DNA of 31,288 nt from Cytophagaceae bacterium. GTDB taxonomy: Bacteria > Bacteroidota > Bacteroidia > Cytophagales > Cytophagaceae. Below the pieces are notes generated by a model that made no database searches, had not been told where the DNA came from, and worked only from the letters and a program-made list of their open reading frames with translations. The stretch covers positions 1 to 31,288 of the forward strand of contig JAGKWN010000043.1 in NCBI GenBank assembly GCA_021151805.1, written 5' to 3'. Shown here piece after piece: positions 1-7,509 of this stretch. The position numbers were made by a program, and so were the translations under genes. Numbering within the stretch: the first letter of the stretch is position 1; the number at the start of each line of letters is the position of its first letter.

Positions 1-96
1 ATTATGAATTATGAATTATGAATTATGAATTATGAATTATGAATTATGAATTATGAATTATGAATTATGAATTATGAATTATGAATTATGAATTAT
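1..96. repeat. ATTATGA heptamer tandem array
   Basis: The unit ATTATGA is repeated head to tail about 13.7 times without visible mismatch, and the array begins at the window edge, so it is probably longer. Because seven is not a multiple of three and the unit holds TGA (and TAA on the other strand), every frame on both strands is closed, so it cannot be coding. Arrays of this kind are known in bacterial intergenic regions and vary in copy number by slippage. From 97 to 158 there is only AT-rich sequence in which I see no gene or clear terminator. Confidence 0.97.
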
Positions 97-158
97 AATC
101 AAATTTGAAAATTTTCCATATTGGATAATATTCAAAAAAGAATGAATTGAAATTTAGT

Positions 159-776
159 CTAAGACTCTGAAGTCTTCTTCACTTTCATTGCTTTGGCAAC
201 ACTATACTTTCTGCCGGAGTTCAATTGAATACAGAGTGCACGTTTGGTTTTAAATTCTTCAATCCGGAATGAATCGCTTTTAATGTAAAAGACGTCGCCT
301 ACTTTCAGATCTTCCAGGAACGTGTATTCGTCGGCATCCTTGTCGTATCTGCCCAAAACTTTCATTAGTGCAATGTCTCCGCATGAAGATGCGGATGGCT
401 CGTTAAACATGTGCAGATGTAATGCCAGCAGCACATCTTCCGGAAACACGTCCGGTTTCAGGATCGGGTACATCACCTCTTTAAAAGCAGACTGCCATTC
501 TTCGCCATGGGGCTTCACGGATAAGCCATGCCGGATCGTGGTAACTAGATGCGCCACTTCGTGCAGGTATGTTACCAGAAACGAATATTGGTTCAGCCCT
601 TTATTAACGGTAATGGTATGCTTCTTTGTTCTGGGGTCGAAAGTATAATCGCCCAGCTTGGTTTCCCGATCGCGGCTTACTTTAAAATAAAAGCGGCCAA
701 GACGCCAGAGCTCTATGGAATAATCTATTGCTGCAAGCGGTAAATGGGTGCGAAGTATATCCGGGGTGGAACGCAT
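159..776 (-). CDS. SprT-like zinc metalloprotein
   Basis: This is a 205-residue protein of the SprT-like domain family, the family that also includes the protease domain of eukaryotic Spartan. Residues 72-76 read HEVAH, the HExxH zinc site with its catalytic glutamate, and H90 in KPHGEEW is at the right distance to be the third ligand. The N-terminal half is the SprT-like domain. The C-terminal part (about 145-205) is lysine-rich and does not show the usual four-cysteine zinc ribbon. No signal peptide is present, so it is cytoplasmic. The ATG at 774-776 is the natural start. The gene is read alone, with the terminator of the preceding lipoprotein gene just upstream. A role in handling DNA-protein adducts is possible by homology, but bacterial members are poorly characterised. 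Confidence 0.85.
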   Translation of the reverse strand: MRSTPDILRTHLPLAAIDYSIELWRLGRFYFKVSRDRETKLGDYTFDPRTKKHTITVNKGLNQYSFLVTYLHEVAHLVTTIRHGLSVKPHGEEWQSAFKEVMYPILKPDVFPEDVLLALHLHMFNEPSASSCGDIALMKVLGRYDKDADEYTFLEDLKVGDVFYIKSDSFRIEEFKTKRALCIQLNSGRKYSVAKAMKVKKTSES

Positions 777-804
777 GCCCTAAGGTACGAAGTATATAAA
801 AAAG

Positions 805-831
805 AAAAAACCGCTCATGGAGCGGTTTTTT
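805..831 (-). terminator. Intrinsic terminator of the small lipoprotein gene
   Basis: CCGCT and AGCGG form a stem around CATGG, flanked by A6 on one side and T6 on the other, so it can work in either direction. It lies 30 bases beyond the stop codon of the minus-strand gene at 863-1078 and upstream of the SprT-like gene. Confidence 0.85.
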
Positions 832-862
832 CTGAAATTCATTGGACGCAAGGTCCGGTGAA

Positions 863-1078
863 TTAGTGAGCTTTTGGAGCTTCAGCTGGAGCAGCAGCAG
901 GAGTAGTTGCTGTATCCTTAGCTGTAGTGTCAACTGGAGCAGTTTCAACTTTAGTTGTAGTGTCACCAGCTGGAACAGTTGCAGTAGTGTCACCAGAAGT
1001 TTCTGGAGATGTTTTTTCAGCGCAAGAAGCGAAAGCTAATACTGCAGCTACAGATAATAATGCGAATACTTTTGTCAT
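863..1078 (-). CDS. Small Thr/Ala-rich lipoprotein
   Basis: This is a 71-residue protein with a lipoprotein signal: a hydrophobic run after K3 ends in a lipobox AFASC with the lipidated cysteine at residue 19. The mature part (about 52 residues) is low-complexity, with repeated Asp-Thr-Thr and Ala-Pro blocks and no cysteine or aromatic residue apart from the lipidated cysteine, so it is likely disordered. It probably sits in the outer or inner membrane facing the periplasm. No function can be assigned. A good promoter lies upstream and a strong terminator downstream, so it is a monocistronic unit and therefore a real gene despite its size. Overlapping longer frames in the same region lack these signals. 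Confidence 0.8.
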   Translation of the reverse strand: MTKVFALLSVAAVLAFASCAEKTSPETSGDTTATVPAGDTTTKVETAPVDTTAKDTATTPAAAPAEAPKAH

Positions 1079-1110
1079 GATTGTAATAATTTATAGTTTA
1101 TTTTCGGATA

Positions 1111-1139
1111 CAAATTTAATACTTTTTTCAATTATCCAA
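1111..1139 (-). promoter_or_regulatory. Bacteroidota-type promoter of the small lipoprotein gene
   Basis: On the minus strand TTG (1139-1137) is followed after 18 bases by TAAATTTG (1118-1111). This fits the TTG-N17-23-TAnnTTTG pattern of the primary sigma factor of this phylum. It leaves a leader of about 30 bases before the ATG at 1078. Confidence 0.7.
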
Positions 1140-1216
1140 GGTTTGTCCTCATTTTTTTTAACTAAAATGAAATATTTAGAGAATATTTCAATATTACCTA
1201 TGAATAATTGAATCCT

Positions 1217-2524
1217 TTACTTCTTCCGGTACACAATTGAAATCGGAACTCCTTCAAAATCAAAGTATCCTCTGATTTTATGCTCCAGAAAACGGGTATA
1301 TGACTCACCTACGTACTGCGGCAGGTTGCAGAAGAATGCAAAAGTCGGTGATTTGGTCGGCAACTGCGTCACATATTTTATTTTCACGTATTTCTGCTTC
1401 ATTGCCGGCGGCGGATTGTAATCAATTTCCGGAAGAATCTTATCGTTCAATTCAGAAGTTGGAATACGCTTGCCACGGTTGTCATATACGCGCATGATAG
1501 CCTCTACCGACTGAAATAAACGCTGCTTATTCAATACAGAAATAAACATGATCAACGGGTAATCAATAGGCTTCAGGGCATTACGGATATTCTCCTGAAA
1601 TACTTGTGCAGTCTTGGAATCCTTTTCAATCAGATCCCATTTATTCACCAGGATCACAATTCCTTTTTTATTGTTGTGTGCCATCCAGATGATGTTCATG
1701 TCCTGTGATTCAATACCGCGTTCAGCATCGATCATAATCACACAAACATCTGACTCTTCCAGGGCTTTCACAGATCGCAGGATCGAGTAATACTCTACAT
1801 CTTCTTTGATCTTCGATTTCTTACGAATACCGGCCGTGTCAACAAAGATGAATTCCTGGCCGAATACATTGTAATGTGAAGTAATGGAATCCCTTGTTGT
1901 ACCTGCCTGATCGGTTACAATGCTGCGGTTGGTACCTAACAGCGCATTTACATAAGAAGACTTACCTGCATTCGGTCGACCCAGCACGGCAATTCTAGGA
2001 ATACCTTTATTCGGATCTTCTTCGCCTTCAACTTTGAAATGAGAAATAACTTCATCCAGCAGTTCACCCGTACCTGTTCCGTTCTGAGAAGAAATCGGCC
2101 ATACTTCGCCCATACCCAGTTCATAAAACTCGGCACTCATGTGCAAACGTTTATTATTATCGGATTTATTGGCAACCAGCAATACCGGCTTTTTTGAACG
2201 TCTTATTTTATTGGCAAACTCCTGATCAAGGTGGTGTACACCAACCTCTGAATCTACCACAAACAACACTACGTCTGCTTCTTCAATGGCAATATCTACC
2301 TGCTCTCTGATTTCCCCTTCGAAGATATCATCCGAACCGGTTACATAACCACCTGTATCAATAACGGTAAAGAACTTACCGCACCATTCTGCGTCGCCAT
2401 AATGGCGATCTCTTGTTACACCGCTTTCATCGTCCATGATGGCCACTCGGGCACCTACCAAACGATTGAAAAGTGTTGATTTACCAACGTTGGGTCTTCC
2501 AACTATGGCTACTATATTTGACAT
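1217..2524 (-). CDS. der: Ribosome-assembly GTPase Der (EngA)
   Basis: Der is a tandem-domain GTPase needed for maturation of the 50S ribosomal subunit. Both G domains are intact. The first has GRPNVGKS at 9-16, DTGG at 56-59 and NKSD at 119-122. The second has GRPNAGKS at 182-189, DTAG at 229-232 and NKWD at 294-297. The C-terminal KH-like domain follows, and the 435-residue length is normal for the family. The gene follows era on the same strand with only 7 bases between them, so the two ribosome-assembly GTPases are very likely cotranscribed and perhaps translationally coupled. No Shine-Dalgarno is visible at the ATG, which is common in this phylum. Confidence 0.98.
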   Translation of the reverse strand: MSNIVAIVGRPNVGKSTLFNRLVGARVAIMDDESGVTRDRHYGDAEWCGKFFTVIDTGGYVTGSDDIFEGEIREQVDIAIEEADVVLFVVDSEVGVHHLDQEFANKIRRSKKPVLLVANKSDNNKRLHMSAEFYELGMGEVWPISSQNGTGTGELLDEVISHFKVEGEEDPNKGIPRIAVLGRPNAGKSSYVNALLGTNRSIVTDQAGTTRDSITSHYNVFGQEFIFVDTAGIRKKSKIKEDVEYYSILRSVKALEESDVCVIMIDAERGIESQDMNIIWMAHNNKKGIVILVNKWDLIEKDSKTAQVFQENIRNALKPIDYPLIMFISVLNKQRLFQSVEAIMRVYDNRGKRIPTSELNDKILPEIDYNPPPAMKQKYVKIKYVTQLPTKSPTFAFFCNLPQYVGESYTRFLEHKIRGYFDFEGVPISIVYRKK

Positions 2525-2531
2525 ATTCTGA

Positions 2532-3428
2532 TTAATCTAATTTATAGCCGAACTGACGTAAATAAAATTCTTTACTTCTCCAGTCAGGTTCAACTTTTAC
2601 AAATGTTTCGAGAAAAACTTTTTTGCCAAAGAACTCTTCCATGGATTTGCGGGCCTGGGTCGCCGTGCGTTTCAAGGCCTCACCACCTTGTCCAATAATT
2701 ATTCCTTTTTGTGAATCGCGCTCTACAATGATTACAGCCTGTATGCGCAGCAAATCCTTCTGGTCTTTAAAGGACTCAATCATTACTTCCGAACTGTACG
2801 GAATTTCTTTGCTGTAATTTTTAAATATTTTTTCCCTGAAAATTTCCGATGCGAAGAAGCGCTCCGGTTTATCAGTTAACTCATCTTTGTCGTAATACGG
2901 CGGATGCAGCGGCAGATGCGACAACACCCATTTCAGTACCATGTCTGAATTGAAGTTGGTCAATGCCGATACAGCCAGAATAGAATCTGCTTTCGGAAAC
3001 TCCACCTTCCACTTCTCAACCAAAGCATCTATTTCTTCCTGTGTAGAAAGATCAATCTTGTTCAACACCAGTAATACCGGCACTTCCACATTGCCCAGAC
3101 GCTGCAATACCAGCGAATGGTCTTCCGGATCTTTTACATCCAGTACCCACAGGATCATATCGGCGTCTTCCAGCGAGAAGTCCACAAAACGCATCATAGA
3201 TTTCTGAAGTTCGTATTTCGGTTCTATAACACCCGGGGTGTCAGAATAAACGATTTGAAATTCAGGATCATTGATGATACCCATTACCCTGTGGCGGGTA
3301 GTCTGGGCTTTAGGCGTGATAATAGACAAGCGCTCTCCTACCAGGCAATTCATTAATGTTGACTTGCCGGCGTTTGGCCTGCCGACAATGCTGACAAACC
3401 CCGCTTTATGTGTTTCTGTGTGACTCAT
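2532..3428 (-). CDS. era: GTPase Era, 16S rRNA/30S assembly factor
   Basis: Era binds the 3' end of 16S rRNA and helps 30S maturation. The G domain shows GRPNAGKS at 16-23, DTPG at 63-66 and NKID at 123-126. The C-terminal KH domain contains GIIIGQGGE at 242-250. At 298 residues it is the usual length. It is the first gene of an era-der pair (gap 7 bases) and is preceded by a TACCTTTG -7 element 17 bases before the ATG. It acts in the cytoplasm on the ribosome. Confidence 0.98.
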   Translation of the reverse strand: MSHTETHKAGFVSIVGRPNAGKSTLMNCLVGERLSIITPKAQTTRHRVMGIINDPEFQIVYSDTPGVIEPKYELQKSMMRFVDFSLEDADMILWVLDVKDPEDHSLVLQRLGNVEVPVLLVLNKIDLSTQEEIDALVEKWKVEFPKADSILAVSALTNFNSDMVLKWVLSHLPLHPPYYDKDELTDKPERFFASEIFREKIFKNYSKEIPYSSEVMIESFKDQKDLLRIQAVIIVERDSQKGIIIGQGGEALKRTATQARKSMEEFFGKKVFLETFVKVEPDWRSKEFYLRQFGYKLD

Positions 3429-3444
3429 TTGTACTTGTAATCAA

Positions 3445-3452
3445 CAAAGGTA
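3445..3452 (-). promoter_or_regulatory. -7 promoter element of era-der
   Basis: The minus strand reads TACCTTTG, an exact TAnnTTTG, placed so that transcription would start about 12 bases before the era ATG. No clear -33 TTG is seen at the expected distance. The rest of the 185-base gap up to 3613 holds no gene that I can support. Confidence 0.6.
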
Positions 3453-3613
3453 CAAAAAAGATTTGGCTTCACATCTAATCTATTCGGTTTGAATGTGATA
3501 TAAAGCAGGGTTTTCCTACATGAAAAGCTGAAAGCGAAACGCGGAATGCCTAAAGCCAAGATATTTAGTCAACCCTGGCAAATTCTAACGCCTCCCCCAG
3601 CATCATCCTATAA

Positions 3614-3910
3614 CTAATACTTACCCGGCGAATCTCTGTTATAAAAGCGTAACACCGCTTTTCCAAAGATGAAGAACATGGTCATTACAAGAATACCACC
3701 CAACAGTATTCCGTTTTCAAAAATTATACCTAAGCCATATTGTATGTGAATCAATACCACGCTAATGACAAACTGAATAACTGCATAAACAATATTACCT
3801 GCCGGGCTGAATCCAAATGGACCGAGAAACTTTGTTCTGGTGATGCCCAGTATAAAATGAGGCATAGCATTGGCAAGAAAGAGTCCGATCAGAAAATCAA
3901 TAATATTCAT
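3614..3910 (-). CDS. Small three-helix membrane protein, unknown function
   Basis: This is a 98-residue protein with three hydrophobic segments (about 4-24, 39-58 and 65-85) and short polar loops, so it is an inner-membrane protein with no recognisable catalytic residues. Its start lies one base after the stop codon of the DUF2071 gene, so the two are an operon and probably translationally coupled. I do not recognise the family. The tight linkage suggests a job connected with the DUF2071 protein, but that is inference. Confidence 0.75.
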   Translation of the reverse strand: MNIIDFLIGLFLANAMPHFILGITRTKFLGPFGFSPAGNIVYAVIQFVISVVLIHIQYGLGIIFENGILLGGILVMTMFFIFGKAVLRFYNRDSPGKY

Positions 3911-3911
3911 A

Positions 3912-4778
3912 TTATCTCATGGTTTTTAATGTGTCTTTCAGGGATGTAAAATGCAGCTCCGGAATAACAAACGCAAAGCAAGGGGAATCTCCTACAACAG
4001 CGTCAAGCCAGGTACTTTTATACTCCAGCACTTCCAGCAATTGTATGGTTTGCACATCAAACACCAGCTTGATCTGTGCAACCGCATATACATCTTTATC
4101 CGGCTGTGCTGCAACAGCAAATTCCTGCTCGCAGAGCAGGCGGATCAAGGCTTGGGTATCCGGAAACAGTGTTTTAAATTTTTCAGGAACTGCTGCTGCA
4201 TCCGTATGCTTTACACGAACAAACAGATCCGGTGCGTTGCTTAGACCTGGTTGTATATGGGTTGTGTAACAATCCTTTTCAAGCCGGTGTTCAAATGTAT
4301 TTGGCAGATCTGTCAGCAGAATATTGCTGCAGACACGACTACCTATTGCATAGGCGCGGTCGTCTATACAATTCCTGATAAAAAATATAGCAGGTTCCTG
4401 CATTCCGAAATCATTGTTGTTTTCTATATAAAAGCGCCAGTTGCTTTGCAGCGGCGAGCCCATGATTTTTTTAAATGGTTTCAGAAAAGCTGGTCCGAAT
4501 TTTCCGTGCTTATAAGTAAGAATCGTGAATAACACTTGCTCACCATATATCTTCAACTGTACATGTGGAGGAACAAGATGTTCTATCTTTTCAAAAGGGA
4601 TAAGCCAGTTCAGATAAACAACATTGGTAACATTACTGGTTAAAGTAGTTTTACTGAAGGCATAAAATAATACACGTTTCAGTTTTATGAAAAAGATATT
4701 ATTCAGCAGCTTATTCAGAAGATTGCCTGTAAGGCTTTTGCGGGGATAGCGAAACGGGTTCTGGTAAGACTTGCTCAT
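3912..4778 (-). CDS. DUF2071 (YqjF-like) family protein
   Basis: This is a 288-residue protein. Its middle (about 55-110) carries the family-like pattern of a hydrophobic strand, then WLIPFEKIEHLVPPHVQL, followed by a segment on conversion to a beta-rich fold. DUF2071 proteins are thought to have an acetoacetate-decarboxylase-like fold, but their substrates are unknown. There is no signal peptide. It is the first gene of a two-gene unit with the small membrane protein at 3614-3910 (gap one base). It sits just downstream of the terminator of the DUF2147 gene, so it probably has its own promoter, which I could not identify. The family assignment is moderately sure and the function is unknown. 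Confidence 0.7.
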   Translation of the reverse strand: MSKSYQNPFRYPRKSLTGNLLNKLLNNIFFIKLKRVLFYAFSKTTLTSNVTNVVYLNWLIPFEKIEHLVPPHVQLKIYGEQVLFTILTYKHGKFGPAFLKPFKKIMGSPLQSNWRFYIENNNDFGMQEPAIFFIRNCIDDRAYAIGSRVCSNILLTDLPNTFEHRLEKDCYTTHIQPGLSNAPDLFVRVKHTDAAAVPEKFKTLFPDTQALIRLLCEQEFAVAAQPDKDVYAVAQIKLVFDVQTIQLLEVLEYKSTWLDAVVGDSPCFAFVIPELHFTSLKDTLKTMR

Positions 4779-4811
4779 GCAGCAAGTTAATTTTTAAAAT
4801 GGATATATAAT

Positions 4812-4845
4812 AAAAAAGAGAGCTGCTAACCACAGCTCTCTTTTT
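4812..4845 (-). terminator. Intrinsic terminator of the DUF2147 gene
   Basis: AGAGAGCTG (4817-4825) pairs perfectly with CAGCTCTCT (4833-4841) around a seven-base loop, with A and T tracts outside the stem. It begins 5 bases after the stop codon of the minus-strand gene ending at 4850. Confidence 0.9.
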
Positions 4846-4849
4846 AAAA

Positions 4850-5278
4850 TTATTTTATCCGGGTCCAGGTTTCTGTACTATAGAGAAACCCTATATAGCC
4901 CCGCATACTGAGCGTACCGTCTGTATTGAGCCATAGCTTGCCCGTGTATGTTTTACCATCCCGGCAATCATAAATTTTACCACCGGTATATTCTCCATCT
5001 TTATAGGTGAAATTTAAGAACGTTAATGAGCCTAACAACGGATTGTTTCGTTTGGAAGCATCGGGATTTTTGGCATCTACTTTCGGTTTTCCCGTAGCAG
5101 GGTCATTAGGCTCTGCCAGCCAGATGATCTTACCATAATAGGCGCCGCTATTGGTTTTATAAATTTCAACGTGCGCTTTCTTATCCGCAGAAAGCCATGT
5201 ACCTAAAATCTTATCTGCCTGTGCAAAGGCTGAAGAGGTAATCAACAAGATTGATACAATATTGAATAAACGTTTCAT
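4850..5278 (-). CDS. Secreted DUF2147 family protein
   Basis: This 142-residue protein has a clear signal peptide (about residues 1-20, ending SSAFAQA). The mature part matches DUF2147: it opens with ILGTWLSADKKAHVEIY, then a YYGKIIWL strand, a PNDPATGKP loop with NNPLLG, and finally GYIGFLYSTETWTR. The family is a small lipocalin-like beta-barrel of unknown function in the periplasm or outside the cell. The gene has its own strong terminator. It lies 60 bases after the lipoprotein gene of the acyl-lipid operon, so readthrough from that operon is possible but not shown. Confidence 0.85.
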   Translation of the reverse strand: MKRLFNIVSILLITSSAFAQADKILGTWLSADKKAHVEIYKTNSGAYYGKIIWLAEPNDPATGKPKVDAKNPDASKRNNPLLGSLTFLNFTYKDGEYTGGKIYDCRDGKTYTGKLWLNTDGTLSMRGYIGFLYSTETWTRIK

Positions 5279-5338
5279 AGCTGTATGGTTTACGGTTTAC
5301 TTAATATACAAAAAATGGAAGCACTAATTGCTATAAGA

Positions 5339-6124
5339 TTATTCTTTTATGTTTTCAAACCAATGAACGGTTACTTTATCACCGACAATTGTAGTATCAT
5401 TCGGAAAAGTTGTTTGTATGATTTGATATGGCTTCCCATTTAGATCTTTTTGAAGTACAAACACTCCATTATCATTCAGAGAATATAACTCAGTAATGAA
5501 ATTCATTTCGGTCGCCCCTTGCGCATCACCGATAAATGTTCTGCTTAAATAGCCTACAGATCCTTTATTATTAAACGAATACAAAGCCAATTTGTTATCT
5601 GTACGGAATGTACCAAAATAGTTTTTTGTTTTCTTTTTCAGATCATATAATAGAAAATAATTTACGCTGCACCCAATACCAGTACATTGGTCGAAATACA
5701 TGCGAATACCTATCATTTCGGAATTTTTATATTTATAATATTTCATTTCATCCCAATCGTTCATATAATTCACGCTGTCGTTATCGTTTCCCCATACATC
5801 ATTTAACGTTACACCTTTGTCTAAACGAAATACATCCCCATCAATATTCATCCAGATTTCACCACCTTTGCTTATCCATTTAACACTGTGATTAAAAAAC
5901 AAAATCTCAGATGCGTCATGCATATTAGTAAAAACAGCTGTGGGTTGAATTTCGTTTTTTTTGAAATAGTCATCCAAACCATATTCTTCCGATTGCCATA
6001 CTTTTCCGGCATCAGCAATTTTCACCTCCTGTACATTTTTTTCTTTCACACAGGATATATTCAGAACAAAAAATAATGCGACGATTGAATAATTTTTCAC
6101 AGGTATATTTTTAAAATAAAACAA
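5339..6124 (-). CDS. Lipoprotein, unknown function, last gene of the acyl-lipid operon
   Basis: This is a 261-residue protein with a signal sequence ending in LNISC, so residue 25 is the probable lipidated cysteine. The ATG start overlaps the wax-synthase-like gene by 14 bases. A GTG at 6098-6100 would give a shorter, equally good lipoprotein signal, so the start is uncertain. The mature part is rich in Asn, Asp, Tyr and Phe, has two cysteines close together (in CTGIGC), and shows short strand-like segments suggestive of a beta fold. I do not recognise the family. Its position as the fifth gene of the operon suggests a periplasmic or outer-membrane role linked to the lipid product, but that is only context. 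GC content is lower than in its neighbours. Confidence 0.75.
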   Translation of the reverse strand: MFYFKNIPVKNYSIVALFFVLNISCVKEKNVQEVKIADAGKVWQSEEYGLDDYFKKNEIQPTAVFTNMHDASEILFFNHSVKWISKGGEIWMNIDGDVFRLDKGVTLNDVWGNDNDSVNYMNDWDEMKYYKYKNSEMIGIRMYFDQCTGIGCSVNYFLLYDLKKKTKNYFGTFRTDNKLALYSFNNKGSVGYLSRTFIGDAQGATEMNFITELYSLNDNGVFVLQKDLNGKPYQIIQTTFPNDTTIVGDKVTVHWFENIKE

Positions 6125-7082
6125 CTGACAGAATAAAATCTCTTAATGGCTGCGCCACTTCCGTAATGAATGTATGGTGAAACAATAAAGGCATGGGTAA
6201 GATAAGCGACGCAAACACCCACACATGCGAAAACACCGGATGTGCAGTTATTTGTTTTACTGCCGCTGATTTATCTTCTGCATACATGGCTAATCCATGC
6301 AGCACAAAATATAAAAAAGGTAAACCATAGCCTGTTTCGACCGGAAATGAAATTGCGATTTCATGCAATGCACCCGATACAAGAAAAGAAGCAATCATTG
6401 CCAGTGAAATTCCATAATGCAATTTCAGTGGTTTATATACCACAATGGCTGTCATCTCTGAAAAGGCCATGTTCCAGCGCTTGCCCCAAAACTCTTTTAA
6501 TGATGTTGCCTTATAGGGTGAACGAAAAAGCTCTTTCACATCTACACCTGAAAAGCGCCAGGAAGCGGTACTCAGATTTAAAATTCCAAAATGTAATATG
6601 AAACTTAAACCAACCAGCATGACCACTTCATACAAAAAATAAACATCTGAATAATTTTTCTGTAGATATACAGATAGTATTAAAAGGAGGATTCCAATAA
6701 TAATTCTGCTGATGCCTTTCCATACGAATGGTATTACCCCGCTTAGCGGTTTAGCAGGGAAGGCTTCAAACAACTGCGGACGCATACCGAACCAGCCGAG
6801 CGAAAACGCCAGCCACTGCAACACATTCAATCCATTCTTGCCGCTGTATGATTCCACCATGACAATAACCTTCATGGATAAAAGCTGCAACGATGCGATC
6901 GCGATCATCTTATAGGTGGGCGATTGAGATGCCGTAAGCAGAATAGAAAAGACAGCGGTGCTGACCACAACCAACCAGCCAATAATTCTCGCACTATGAA
7001 TACTTTTCAGCAATGGCAGCAAATAACCAATCACTAAAAGAAAGAGTGCCCAGCCTATTAATAAACCTAAAATCAAATCCAT
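6111..7082 (-). CDS. MBOAT acyltransferase, plant-type wax synthase family
   Basis: This is a 323-residue integral membrane protein with about eight hydrophobic segments. It carries the signature motifs of the plant wax synthase branch of membrane-bound O-acyltransferases: PYKATSLKEFWGKRWN at 189-204 (plant enzymes such as jojoba wax synthase have a very similar ATSLxDFWGRRWN block), then FLVSGALHE at 233-241 with the probable catalytic H240, and FVLHGLAM further on. Enzymes of this branch move an acyl group from acyl-CoA to a fatty alcohol in the membrane. The gene overlaps the preceding 142-residue membrane-protein gene by 10 bases. The operon also encodes an acyl-CoA ligase and an Acr1-like reductase, so the enzymes for making both substrates may be encoded beside it. 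The real acceptor could instead be a sterol-like or hydroxylated lipid. Confidence 0.85.
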   Translation of the reverse strand: MDLILGLLIGWALFLLVIGYLLPLLKSIHSARIIGWLVVVSTAVFSILLTASQSPTYKMIAIASLQLLSMKVIVMVESYSGKNGLNVLQWLAFSLGWFGMRPQLFEAFPAKPLSGVIPFVWKGISRIIIGILLLILSVYLQKNYSDVYFLYEVVMLVGLSFILHFGILNLSTASWRFSGVDVKELFRSPYKATSLKEFWGKRWNMAFSEMTAIVVYKPLKLHYGISLAMIASFLVSGALHEIAISFPVETGYGLPFLYFVLHGLAMYAEDKSAAVKQITAHPVFSHVWVFASLILPMPLLFHHTFITEVAQPLRDFILSVVLF

Positions 7083-7501
7083 GAGTTGTTATATAAGAAT
7101 GCAAGAAAATATACAGCGGTAAATAATACGAACAATGCAACCAAAGCAATCTCACCTAAGGTAAAGATGAATCCTTTAGGTGCCTGACTGGTATCAAAAT
7201 AAAAAAATTGAATTCCGATGCGTGTAAGCCAGTACAAGCTTATAAATAAAGTTATGCATTTAGCTAAAAAAGAATGATCGGTCAATTCAGCAGTTCCCCA
7301 GATGGAGACTAGTCCGAAACAGAGATTGATTACCAGGATGTATGCGGCATACGTCCAGAACATCTGCCGGATCAGGGGTTGTACCTTTTCCAATGCGCTG
7401 TTCCATTGCAGTACTCTAGGAATCACACTACTGCCGATGCTTAACGCCACGTGTAGCAAACCACATATAAAAATTAGTTGTTGAAGAAATGTTTGATTCA
7501 T
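7073..7501 (-). CDS. Four-helix membrane protein of the acyl-lipid operon
   Basis: This is a 142-residue protein with four predicted membrane helices (about 8-28, 50-70, 78-98 and 112-135). The loop after helix 1 holds SVIPRVLQW, and PLIRQMFWTYAAY leads into helix 2. No known catalytic motif is seen and I do not recognise the family. It lies between the acyl-CoA ligase (gap 8 bases) and the MBOAT gene (overlap 10 bases), so it is cotranscribed and probably translated together with the acyltransferase. A partner or transport role for the MBOAT is a reasonable guess only. Confidence 0.8.
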   Translation of the reverse strand: MNQTFLQQLIFICGLLHVALSIGSSVIPRVLQWNSALEKVQPLIRQMFWTYAAYILVINLCFGLVSIWGTAELTDHSFLAKCITLFISLYWLTRIGIQFFYFDTSQAPKGFIFTLGEIALVALFVLFTAVYFLAFLYNNSWI

Positions 7502-7509
7502 ATAGTCGA

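Noticed and set aside
682..993. A 103-residue leucine/glutamine-rich frame on the minus strand overlapping the small lipoprotein gene
   Set aside because: It reads the low-complexity lipoprotein sequence in another frame, has no start context, crosses the terminator at 805-831 and runs into the SprT-like gene.
3481..3600. Degenerate AGCTGAAAGC/GCCTAAAGCC-like repeats upstream of the 98-residue membrane protein gene
   Set aside because: The copies are too few and too different to call a repeat family from this window alone.
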